DNA of 64,000 nt from Euryodendron excelsum (taxonomy: Eukaryota > Streptophyta > Magnoliopsida > Ericales > Pentaphylacaceae): contig CM065378.1 of assembly GCA_033060915.1 (NCBI GenBank), positions 37,559,501 to 37,623,500 on the forward strand. The letters run 5' to 3'. Shown here piece by piece: positions 12,170-22,285 of this stretch (its first letter is position 1; each line of letters starts with the position of its first letter). The translations under genes and the position numbers were made by a program. The notes under the pieces were generated by a model. It was not told the DNA's origin and made no database searches. It was given only the letters and a program-made list of their open reading frames with translations.

Positions 12170-12640
12170 AACTCCAATCCCTCTCTCGAGACAGTTGATT
12201 CCTCGAGACGGTAAATCTACTCTAATCAGGCGCGTCTTTCCGAAGACGGTAAGGCCCCTTTCCAATCCATCTCTCGAGACAGTTGATTCCTCGAGACGGT
12301 AAATCTACTCTAATCAGGCACGTCTTTCCGAAGACGGTAAGTCTCCTTTCCAATCCCTCTCTTAAGACAGTTTATTCCTCGAGACGGTCCCAAATCAGGC
12401 GCGTCTTTCCGAATATGGTAAGTCCCCTTTCCAATCCCTCTCTCGAGATAGTTTATTCCTCGAGACGGTTCCAAATCAGGCACGTCTTTCCGAAGACGGT
12501 AAGTCCCCTTTCCAATCCCTTTCTCGAGACAGTTTATTCCTCGAGACGATTCCAAATCAGGCACGTCTTTTCGGAGACGATAAGACCCCTTTCCAATCCC
12601 TTTCTCGAGATAGTTTATTCCTCGAGACGGTCCGAGTAGC
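12170..12640 (+). repeat. Hairpin tandem repeats, element A 3' LTR
   Basis: Six to seven units, each with CTCGAGACAGTTTATTCCTC and a hairpin of the form CGTCTT-TCCG-AAGACG. The unit near 12565 reads CGTCTT-TTCG-GAGACG, with a G-T pair. Confidence 0.8.
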
Positions 12641-13591
12641 GAAAATACTCGCAAACATCACAACCGTCCGAGTAGCAAAAATACTCGTAAACAGGTTGAT
12701 ATAGGGAATTACCAACAAACACTTGTGTCACGACGACTGCCGTCAGAGTGGCAAAAACACTCAAAACCCAGGTCAACATCAGTGCCTGCTAGCCCACTTC
12801 GGTGAAAAATGACCAAACTGCCCTTTGGGCCTTTTCCGAGACTTTTCGATTAAGATGACCATTTTGCCCCTAGGCATCCAAACGCCCCGGGAACCACACC
12901 GGCTCTGGGTATCAAACCGGTAACCTCCCGAGAATACTTCTTACAGTATTCTCGACCTTCCTCTACCTTCTCGGATCATTCCGAGTCAGTTCCGGCAAAC
13001 CTGGTACAAAATGACTATTTTGCCCCTAGTGGGCCGGTCTCCTTTTCCAACCACACCGGCTCTGGGTATCAAACTTGTAACCTTCTGAGACTGTTTTTTA
13101 TAGTGTTCTTAACCTTTCTTTATCCTTTCGGATCATTCCGAGTCAGTTCCGATAAACCCGATGCGAAATGACCGTTTTACCCCTGGTGGGCCGGTCACCT
13201 TTTCCGACCACATCGGCTTTGGGAATCAAACTGGAAACCTTTGGAAACATTCTGAATAATGTTTCCAAATCTTGAGTCTTCTTTCGGGACAGTCCGAGTC
13301 CGTCCCGGTAGCTTTTCGGCCCGATTGACCGTTTTGCCCCTAAAGGCTCAGTCAATCCTTCCGACATAAACTATCCTCATTTCTCAAGTCAAATACCTCC
13401 GGGACACTATTCTAAGTGTTCTTGCTCTTTTTCGGCCTTCCAGGTCATTCCCGACCTCTTCAAATCGTTCCCAGACTTTTCGGAGTCACTTCAAGTGAAG
13501 TTAGGTGAAAAATTGCGTGGTAGTCACTAGGACAGTCGCCCAAATGTAGTTAGAGATACGTTGCTTGCCGACCTAAATACTTTCCTAACTG

Positions 13592-13692
13592 GCTGGCACC
13601 ACTAGTTGTGGCGCCAAGCCAAGAATTGGCCTGGCGCTACTCCTAGTGGCGCCAAGAGCAATTTTGCCCTGGCGCTACTGCAACAGGTGCCA
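13592..13692. repeat. GGCGCC palindrome cluster, element A 3' LTR
   Basis: Degenerate copies of GGCGCCACTAGT and its complement (several read GGCGCTAC), 16 bp upstream of the TATA box. Confidence 0.7.
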
Positions 13693-13707
13693 GTACATTC
13701 CTCTCTC

Positions 13708-13715
13708 TATAAATA
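13708..13715 (+). promoter_or_regulatory. TATA box, element A 3' LTR
   Basis: TATAAATA followed by CAAAGCCTCC, as in the other A/B LTRs. Confidence 0.7.
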
Positions 13716-15550
13716 CAAAGCCTCCTCCAACGTAAAAGAGGTCCGCAAACTCAGTCTAAAAATCCCAAAATTCGATATACAGAGCTCGAACACTCCCTAA
13801 ACCTTAGCTTACTTAGGTTTTCCAAACCCTAGCCACTATACACTAAACCCTAGCCTTCTATACACTCATACACTCCCCCATACACTTATACACTAACCTC
13901 CAACCCTCCTTTGAAGACTTGAAGAGCTGCAATCTGAAGTTTTGAAGATCGAAGACAACTCTTGAAGATTGAAGACAAAGATCAAGACGAAGACCAAAGA
14001 CAAGCAAGGCTCGCAAATAAATAAGGCACAAGGTAGGCTTTCGTTTTACGTTTTTGTACTTCCTCCTCTCTCTTCTCTCTCCTAACCCACTTGGGTTTTC
14101 TCTATTTTAATCCCCTATCTCTTTCCCCCCCCCCCCTTTTTTGCATGCTTGAAACAAGGGGACTCTCGGTCCATGTGTAGGATTAGATTATCGGAGGGTC
14201 ACTGTGTCGGGGACTTTCCTTTAGGCTAACCGAAAACCACGTGGGTTCGGCCCCCTTGATTATGTGGTGAAACCTTAGCCTTGTATGTTCACGACCCCAA
14301 ACTTGCGTTGTGCATATCTTGATCTTGCATCTTCCAAAAATCGTTTTCAAACTCGTTTTCAAAGCTTGCATTAAACTTGTTTTTAAAATTGCATCAAAAT
14401 CTCCTTTTTCAAAACATGTTTTTAAAATCATAATCCTAGGGTGATTCAAGCTTTTCCATGGCTAGGGTTGCTTTAGGAAAGTGTTACATTCAAAGTGACC
14501 AATATGGTCCATATTTTCAACCCTTGTTGTTTTCAAAACCACTTTCTTAAAGTGGTTCTAGCCTTTTTATGGTTAGAATCGCTTTAGGAAAGTGAGACGT
14601 TTTTATACTTTCCAAAAAGCCCTTTTTCAAAAGTCTCCTTTCTTAAAAATCTATTTTTCAACATACTTTCCTAAAACTCTCCTCTCCAAAGTTGTTTTCA
14701 AAAACTCCTTTTGTTTTAACTCTTTTTCAAACTCCTCTCGCCAAAATCCACTTTCTAAAAACGTTTCCTAAAAATATTTCCTAAAAATTCTCTTCAACAA
14801 TCTTCTACCAAAAATCTTTCTAAAAAACTCTCTTTTTAAAATCTTCCTTCTAGAAACTCCTTTCTAAGATTTCCTTCCAAAAACTTATTTCTAAAAAGCA
14901 CACTTTCCAAAAATCGCTTTCCTTAGAGCCCAAGTAAAGCCCTAGAACTCACGATTAGGAAACCCTAATGTTCTTTCCAAAAACATGATTTTCAAACTTA
15001 CCCTAAAACCTAAGTTTTCAAAACCTCTTGTTTTCACATCAAAACTATACATATTTTCAAAACCTCTTTTTTATGCCAAAACTATAGTTTTCCAAATCTA
15101 GGGTTTCTAAAACCTCCCTTTCTAAATCCTTGCCAAATCTCATCTTTCCTTTAGGAAATCAAATCGAATATTTTCGTTTAGGAAACTAGATCTTATCATT
15201 CGTTTTTTGAAACAAAATCAAACCTCCCCTTTTAGAAACAAAATCCAATCCCTTCCTAATCCAAATATTTCCTAGTTCAAATCCTTCCTAATCCTCTACT
15301 TTCCTAAATCTTAAATTTCCAAAACTTGAACATAAAAATCGTTCCTAAATTTTAAAACTCAAAATCTAAATTTTTCCTAATTTAGCTTTCTCCTAATTTC
15401 CTACCTCCCTAAGCCATAAGTCTCCTAAAACTTTCAAATCTTTTCTTAAACATTAAGTTTCTAAATCTTTCCTAATTCAACCAATTCCTAATTCTATCCC
15501 TTTCCAAATCTCAACTTTCCAAATCTAAGCTTTCAAACCTTTCCTAAATT

Positions 15551-15555
15551 CAAAC
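15551..15555. repeat. Target-site duplication CAAAC of element B, left copy
   Basis: Matches CAAAC at 36597-36601. Joining the flanks restores the uninterrupted LTR order seen at 20740-20760 (CCTAAATTCAAAC, then CTTT). Confidence 0.9.
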
Positions 15556-17280
15556 TGTAAGCACCCCATTTTTGACCGCTCGACAGTCTACACTCCGTCC
15601 AAACTTGTTTTCAAGTCATTTTGGGCATATTCCAATCAAAACCAATTCTCTAGGTCCAAATTTCATCTTTCCATCGCTTCGCGGGCCTGTCAGGCCCAAA
15701 TAGAGGCAAAATGACCAAAATGCCCTTAGAGGGCATTGTCCTTTCTTATTCCAATTCCAATCCCTCTCTCGAGACAGTTTATTCCTCGAGACGGTCCGAG
15801 TAGCAAAATTACTCACAAAACCGTTAGAGTGGCCGAAACACTCACAAAGCCGTTAGAGTAGCGAAAATACTCACAAAACCGTTAGAGTGGCGGAAACACT
15901 CACAATCCAGGCACGTCTCTTTGGAGACTGTAAGACCCCTTTCCAATCCCACTCTCGAGACAGTTTATTCCTTGAGACGACTCCAATCCAGGCACGTCTC
16001 TTCGGAGACGATAAGATCCCTTTCCAATCCCTCTCTCGAGACAGTTTATTCTTCGAGACGGTCCGAGTAGCAAAACTACTCACAAAACTGTTAGAGTAGC
16101 GGAAATACTCACAGAACCGTTAGAGTAGCGGAAATACTCACAGAGCCATTAGAGTAGCGGAAATACTCAACCGTTAGAGTAGCGGAAATGCTCACAGAGC
16201 CGTTAGAATAGCGGAAATACTCAACAGTTAGAGTAGCGGAAATACTCACAAAACCGTTAGAGTAGCGAAAATACTCACGAATAGGTCAATATAGGGAATT
16301 GGCAACAAATCCCTGTGTCATGACGACCGCCGTCCAAGTAGCGGAAATACTCACAAATCATCAACCCCGTCCGAGTAGCGGAAATACTCACAAATCATTA
16401 ACCCCGTCCGAGTAGCGGAAGTACTCACACCGTGAGAGTGGCGGAAACACTCAAAACCCAGGTCAACACCAGTGTCTGTTAGCTCACTTTGGTGAAAAAT
16501 GACCAGACTACCCTTAGGACCTTTTCCGAGACTTTTCGGTCAAGATGACCATTTTGCCCCTAAGCATCCGAATGCCCCGGGAACCACACCGGCTCTGGGT
16601 ATCAAACCGGTAACCTCCTGAGAATAGTTTTTATAGTGTTCTCAACCTCCCCTTACCTTTCCGGATCATTCCGAGTCAGTTCCGGCAAACCCGGTACAAA
16701 ATGACTGTTTTGCCCCTAGAGGGCTGGTCTCATTCTTTGACCATACCGGCTTTGAGTATCAAACCGGTAATGTCCGGAGAATACTTTTTATAGTATTCTC
16801 AACCTTCCTTTACCTTTCCGGACCATTCCGAGTCAGTTCCGGCAAACCCGGTACAAAATGACCGTTTTGCCCCTTGTAGGCCGGTCTCCTTTTCTAACCA
16901 CACCAGCTCTGGGAATCAAACCGGCAACCTCTGGGAACATTCTAAATAATGTTTCCCGATCCCAAGTCTTTTCCGGGACAATTCGAGTCTGTCCCGGCAG
17001 TTCTCCGGTTCGATTGATCGTTTTGCCCCTAAAGGCCCGGTCAACCTTTCCGACACATTTTGTCCTCACTTTTTAAGTTAAAAACCTCCAAGACACTATT
17101 TTAAGTGTTCATGTTCCTTTCTGGCCTTCTGGGTCATCCCGGCTCCTTTAAATCATTCCCGGACTTTCCGGAGTCACTCCTAGTGAAGCTAGACTAAAAT
17201 TTACATGGTAGTCACTAGTACAGGCGCCCAAATCTAGTCAAAGATACGTTGCTTACCGACCTTAAATCTTTCCTAATTGG
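15556..17280 (+). mobile_element. 5' LTR head of element B (U3 only)
   Basis: Starts TGTAAGCACC and follows U3 to CCTAATTGG, where a second LTR start interrupts it. Details at 15900-15990 (GGAGACTGTAAG, TTCCTTGAGACG) match 31350-31450 of the 3' LTR better than they match 17600-17760. So this is the true partner of the 3' LTR. Confidence 0.8.
15790..16450 (+). repeat. GAGTAGCGGAAATACTC repeat array
   Basis: About 18 units of 25-30 bp. Each carries GAGTA and TACTC as an inverted repeat around GCGGAAA, separated by CACAAAACCGTTA-like spacers. Variants read GAGTGGCGGAAACACTC, which keep the pairing. Confidence 0.85.
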
Positions 17281-17599
17281 TGTAAGCACCCCATTTTTGA
17301 CCGCTCGGCAGTCTACACTCCGTCCAGACTTGTTTTCAAGTCATTATGGACATATTCCAATCGAAACCAATCCTCTAGTCCAAATTCTGTCTTTCCATTG
17401 CTTCGCGGGCCTGTCAGGCCCAAATAGAGGCAAAATGACCAAAATGCCCTTAAGGGCATTGTCCTCTCTTATTCCAATTCCAATCCCTCTCTCTCGACAG
17501 TTTATTCCTCGAGACAGTCCGAGTAGCGAAACTACTCATAAAACCGTTAGAGTAGCGGAAGTAAAACCGTTAGAGTAGCGGAAATACTCACACCGTTAG

Positions 17600-17780
17600 A
17601 GTGGCGGAAACACTCGAAACCCAGGCACGTCTCTTCGGAGACGGTAAGACCCCTTTCCAATCCCTCTCTCAAGACAGTTTATTCCTCAAGACGGTTCCAA
17701 TCCAGGCACGTCTCTTCGGAGACGATAAGACCCCTTTCCAATCCCTCTCTCGAGACAGTTTATTTCTCGAGACGGTCCGA
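17600..17780 (+). repeat. Hairpin repeats with TTCG loop
   Basis: Two units with CGTCTC-TTCG-GAGACG (at about 17628 and 17709). As RNA from LTR sense this is a C(UUCG)G tetraloop, a class known to be exceptionally stable. Confidence 0.8.
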
Positions 17781-18145
17781 GTAGCAAAACTACTCACAAA
17801 GCCGTTAGAGTAGCGAAAATACTCACAGAGCCGTTAGAGTAGCGGAAGTACTCACAGAGCCATTAGAGTAGCGGAAATACTCTCAAATCATCAACTCCGT
17901 CCAAGTAGCGGAAATACTCAACCTCGTCCGAGTAGCGGAAATACTCAGCCCCGTCTGAGTAGCGGAAATACTCACACCGTCCGAGTGGCGAAAACACTCA
18001 AAACCTAGGTCAACACCAGTGGCTGTTAGCCCACTTCGGTGGAAAAGGAATAAACTACCCTTAGGACCTTTTCCGAGACTTTTCGGTCAGGATGACCATT
18101 TTGCCCCTAGGCATCCAAACGCCCCGAGAACCACACCGGCTCTGG

Positions 18146-18640
18146 GTATCAAATCGGAAACCTCCTGAGAATACTTTTTATAGTGTTCTCAACCTCCCCT
18201 TCTCTTTTCGGATCATTCCGAGTCAGTTCCGGCCAACTCGATACAAAATGACCGTTTTGCCCCTGGAGGGCCGGTCTCCTTCTTTGACCATACCGGCTTT
18301 GAGTATCAAACCGGTAATGTCCCGAGAATACTTTTTATAGTATTCTCAACCTTCCCTTACCTTTCTGAATCATTCCGAGTTAGTTCCGGCCAACCCGGTA
18401 CAAAATGACTGTTTTGCCCCTGGAGGGCCGGTCTCCTTCTTCGACCACACCGGCTATGGGTATCAAACCGGTAAGGTCCCGAGAATACTTTTTATAGTGT
18501 TCTCAACCTTCCTTTACCTTTCCGGATCATTCTGAGTCAGTTCCGGCAAACCCGGTACAAAATGACCATTTTGTCCCTGGTGGGCCGGTCTCCATTTCCG
18601 ACCACTCCGGCCCTGGGAATCAAACCGGCAACCTCTGGGA
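18146..18640 (+). repeat. 157 bp tandem repeats in U3, element B 5' LTR
   Basis: The anchor GTATC or GAATC lies at 18146, 18303, 18460 and 18617, exactly 157 bp apart each time. Units include a hairpin at 18324-18347: GAGAATACT, six bases, AGTATTCTC. Confidence 0.9.
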
Positions 18641-18986
18641 ACATTCTAAATAATGTTTCCAGATCCCAAGTCTTCTTCCGGGACAGTTTGAGTCTGTCCC
18701 GGCAGTTTTCCAGTCCGGTTGACCGTTTTGCCCCTAAAGGCTCGGTCAACCTTTCCGACACATCTTATCCTCACTTTTCAAGTCAAATACCTCCAAGACA
18801 CTATTTTAAGTGTTCCTGCTCCTTTCCGGCCTTCTGGGTCACTCCCGGCGCCTTCAAATCATTCCCGGACTTTCCGGAGTCACTCCTAGTGAAACCAGGC
18901 TAAAGTTTACATGGTAGTCACTAGTACAGGCGCCCAAATCTAGTCAAAGATACGTTGCTTGCCGACCTTAAATCTTTCCTAATTGG

Positions 18987-19074
18987 CTGGCGCCACTAGC
19001 CAAAAAATGGCCTGGCGCCACTCCTAGTGGCGCCAGTGTAGAATTTGGCCTGGCGCCACTGCAACAGGCGCCAG
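18987..19074. repeat. GGCGCC palindrome cluster, element B 5' LTR
   Basis: TGGCGCCACT and AGTGGCGCCA arms in three blocks ending 14 bp before the TATA box. Confidence 0.8.
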
Positions 19075-19088
19075 GTTTGTCTTCCCTC

Positions 19089-19096
19089 TATAAATA
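19089..19096 (+). promoter_or_regulatory. TATA box, element B 5' LTR
   Basis: TATAAATA followed by CAGAGCCTCG. Predicted transcription start is near 19120, giving a U3 of about 1.84 kb. Confidence 0.75.
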
Positions 19097-19179
19097 CAGA
19101 GCCTCGTTCAACGTGAAAGGGGTCTGCAAACTTAACCTAAAAATTTTATATTTCGATATACAGAGCTCGAGCACCTCCA

Positions 19180-19252
19180 AAACCCTAACCTCCCTAGGTT
19201 TTCCCAAAACCCTAGCCACTATACACAAACCCTAGCCCCTATACAAACCCTA
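19180..19252 (+). promoter_or_regulatory. Cluster of four telo-boxes downstream of predicted start
   Basis: AAACCCTA at 19180-19187, 19207-19214, 19227-19234 and 19245-19252. Equivalent clusters lie in the other A/B LTRs (13820-13855, 33030-33085 and, reversed, 3960-4015). In plants telo-boxes near transcription starts are known to bind Telobox factors and influence expression and Polycomb recruitment. Confidence 0.65.
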
Positions 19253-19979
19253 GTCTCCTATACACTCATACACACCCCCATACACTCATACACTACCCTT
19301 CAACCATCCTTTGAAGACTTGAAGAGCTGTCATCCAAAGCTTGAAGACTGAAGGTGAAGATCAAGACCGAAGACCGAAGACCGAAGACTGCACGGCGCGC
19401 AAAATAAACAAGAAACAAGGTAGGCTCCCTATTTAAATTTCCGCACTTCCCCCCTCTCTCTTCTCTCTCCAACCCACTTGGGTTTTCTCTATTTTAATCC
19501 CCCATCTCTTTCCCGCCCTTTCTTTGCATGCTTGAAACAAGGGGATTTCCGGTCCATGTGTAGGATTGGACTATTGGAGAGTCATTATGTCGGGGGCTTT
19601 CTTCTAGTCTAACCAAAGACCACGTGGGTCTGACCCCCTTGATTATGTGGTGAAGCCTTAACCTTGTATGTTCACGACCCCAAATTGCATTGTGCATATC
19701 ATAATCTTGCATCTTCCAAAATTCGTTTTCAAAGTTGTTTTCAAAACTGTTTTCAAACTTGTTTTTCAAAATTGCATCAAAATCTCTTTTTCAAACTTGT
19801 TTTCAAAACCACAATTCTAAGGTGATTCTAGCCTTTCCATGGCTAGAGTTGCTTTAGGAAAGTGTCATATTAAAAGTGACCTTTTGGTCTATATTTTCAA
19901 ACTTTATTGTTTTCAAAACCGCTTTCCTAAAGTGGTTCTAGCCTTCCTATGGTTAGAATTGCTTTAGGAAAGTGAGACG

Positions 19980-21450
19980 TTTTTATACTTTCCAAAACTC
20001 CTTCTCTTTAATCTTTTTCCCAAAAACTTCCTCTTCAAATTCACTTTCCAAAAACTCCTTTTCTTTAAAAATCTTTCTCCAAAAACTATCCTTTTCAAAA
20101 TTCTTCCCTCTAAAAACTCCTCCCTAGGATTCTCTTCTAGAAAACCTTCGTTTCCAAAAACGCACTTTCTAAAAATCCCTTTTCCTTAGAGCTCAAATCG
20201 AGCCTTAGAGCCCACAATTAGGAAACCCTAATTTTCTTTCCAAAAACATGATTTTCAAACTTTACCCCAAACCTAGGTTTCCAATATCTCTTGTTTTCAT
20301 ATCCAAACTATACATGTTTCCAAAACCTCTTTTTTACGTTAAAATTCCACACTTCCAAAACTAGGGTTTCTAGAATCTCCCTTTTCAAATCCTTCCCAAA
20401 TCCAATCTCCCCGTTTAGGAAACTAGATCCCGTCCTCCGTTTTTGGAAATAAAATCCAACCTTTCTCTTTTAGAAATCAAATCCAATCTTTTCTTAATCC
20501 AAACCTTTCCTAATTCAATTTCTTCCTAAACCATAAGTTTTCTAATCCTAAACTTTAAATCTTTCCTTAAATTTCAAAATCCAAATCTTTCCTAATTCAA
20601 ATCCTTCCTAAACTTCCACTTTCCTAAACCCTAAGTTTCCAAAAACTTGAATGTAAGAATCTTTCCTAATTCAACCCTTTCCTAATTCAACCTCCTTTCC
20701 AAATCTTAACTTTCTAAATTCAAGCTTTTAAACCTTTCCTAAATTCAAACCTTTCTTAATTTCAAGATTTTCTAAAACTCTAAAACTTTCTAAAATCTCA
20801 AATCTTTCTAAAACTCTAAAACTTTCTAAATCTTAAACTTTCTAAATTTCAAATCTTTCTAAATTCTAAACTTTCCAAAACTTCAAAATCTTTTCAAATC
20901 TAAGACTTTTCTAAATTCAAAACTTTCTTAATTTAAAACTTTCTTAAGTAGAAACTTTCTTAATTCAAACATTTCCTAAACTAAAAACTTTCCTTTTTCA
21001 AATCTTTCCTAAAACGAAAATTTCTTATTTTCAAAACTTTTCAAATTCAAAACTTCCTTTTTTTTTCAAACATTCCAAAACTTAAAACTTTCTTAATTCA
21101 AAACTTTCCTAATTCTAACCTTTCCTAAATTCAAAACTTTCCTAATCTAAATTTTTCCTAAATTCCAAGTTTCCAACTCTTTCAAGATCCTTCCAAATCC
21201 AACATTCCAATCCAATCTTTCTTAAACTTTCAAGTCTTTCCTAGGTCTCCTACCTTTCCTAAGTCTAGGTTTCCTAAAACCAAGTCTTTCCAAAATCAAT
21301 CTTTCTAAAGCAAGTCCAATCTTCTCAAATTCAATCTCCTTTTCTAATCTCAAATCAAATACAGTTTTCAATTCAATCTCTTTCTTCTAATCCAATTTCT
21401 CTCTTCAAATCAATCTCTTTTCAATCGGACTCCGGTCTGAACTACGACTG
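19980..21450 (+). repeat. Low-complexity pyrimidine-rich U5 tract
   Basis: About 1.5 kb of degenerate units on the theme CTTTCCTAATTCAAAA, roughly 18-20 bp apart. No coding content. Confidence 0.8.
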
Positions 21451-22102
21451 ACCTGATTCCCCCAAAGGGATACGTAGGCAACCTTTATAGGTGCGGTCAC
21501 AATACTTTTCAAACTTTCAATTCCACCCTCATGGGTGCGGTTTCCAAAATCTTTTCAAATCTCACATTCCAATCTATTTTCAAAATTCCAAAATTTCTAT
21601 TTTCAAACTTCTACTTTCAATTTTCAAACTTTTCAATTTCAATTCTATTTCTTCAAATCTATTTTCAAATCAAATCAATTTCTTTTCAAATCAATTTCTA
21701 TTTTCCCATTCTCTCATCTTGCCCTTGCATATCATGCATCATATTTTTCAAACATTTGTTTTTCAAAGTAAATAGGGTTGAACTATAGTTAATTGAAGAC
21801 TCTCATAGGTGAATCTAGGGTAAATTGACATGTAGGTACCGAAAGGGCGGGGTAGGGTGATAGCTTAGTGCGTCTTCCCTACACGTAACCAACCTCCGAA
21901 CCTAGATCACTGATTTCAAAGACCAAAAGGAGTTATTTTTCTAAAAAGGGCTAAATGTTTTCCAAAGTTTGCCAAACAACTTGTTTTCCTTAAAAACCCT
22001 CTCTTGAGGAGATATTTTTCAAATCATTTTCCAAAACCCTAAGTGTAGTCTTCGGATTATTCTTAGTTTTTAGGTGACCTAACTCACCTTAATCAAGTTA
22101 GG

Positions 22103-22112
22103 TGGCGACTCC
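22103..22112 (+). other. Primer-binding-site-like 10-mer inside U5
   Basis: TGGCGACTCC, identical to the first ten bases of the true binding site at 22267. It is directly preceded by a hairpin (ACCTAACT ... AGTTAGGT). It is also present at 36436-36445 and, with one change, in element C at 45676-45685 (reverse strand). Confidence 0.6.
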
Positions 22113-22266
22113 AAATGTTTTTCAAAAGCCCTTTATTCAAACCTATTTTTCAATTCAAACCTAGTCGCACTCATTCTTCTAGGAGGGTGAGTTCTAACGA
22201 GAGAGTACAACATTTTTCCCGCTTGGGTGAGTATTCCTCGAGTGCGAAAAATCTGGGCGCGACAGC

Positions 22267-22285
22267 TGGCGACTCCGCTGGGGAC
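22267..22285 (+). other. Primer binding site, tRNA-Arg type
   Basis: TGGCGACTCCGCTGGGGAC starts 2 bp after the LTR. It complements the 3' end of a plant tRNA-Arg (…CCCCAGCGGAGTCG plus CCA, from general knowledge of that tRNA). A tRNA-Arg primer is typical of Ogre-type elements. Confidence 0.85.

Larger units (their letters stand above)
12037..15555 (+). mobile_element. 3' LTR of element A, first part
   Basis: LTR sense on plus. It lacks its first 63 bases (compare 31013-31075); the junction lies in a T run at 12035-12040, and the polypurine tract is lost too. It contains U3 hairpin repeats, 157 bp repeats, palindromes, TATA and the start of the low-complexity U5. It is broken at 15555 by element B and resumes at 36602. 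Confidence 0.9.
17281..22264 (+). mobile_element. 5' LTR of element B as it stands (4984 bp)
   Basis: From TGTAAGCACC to GCGCGACA, directly followed by the primer binding site. Because U3 before it is already present (15556-17280), this LTR looks like a nested copy whose far end has recombined with the original 5' LTR. U3 runs to about 19118. R and U5 hold telo-boxes, a candidate splice donor at 19420, a low-complexity pyrimidine-rich tract (about 19980-21450) and the conserved U5 end. Confidence 0.85.

Noticed and set aside
15790..16450. Regular short repeats that could suggest a CRISPR array
   Set aside because: The spacers are themselves repeated, the units vary in length, and they lie inside the LTR of a plant retrotransposon.
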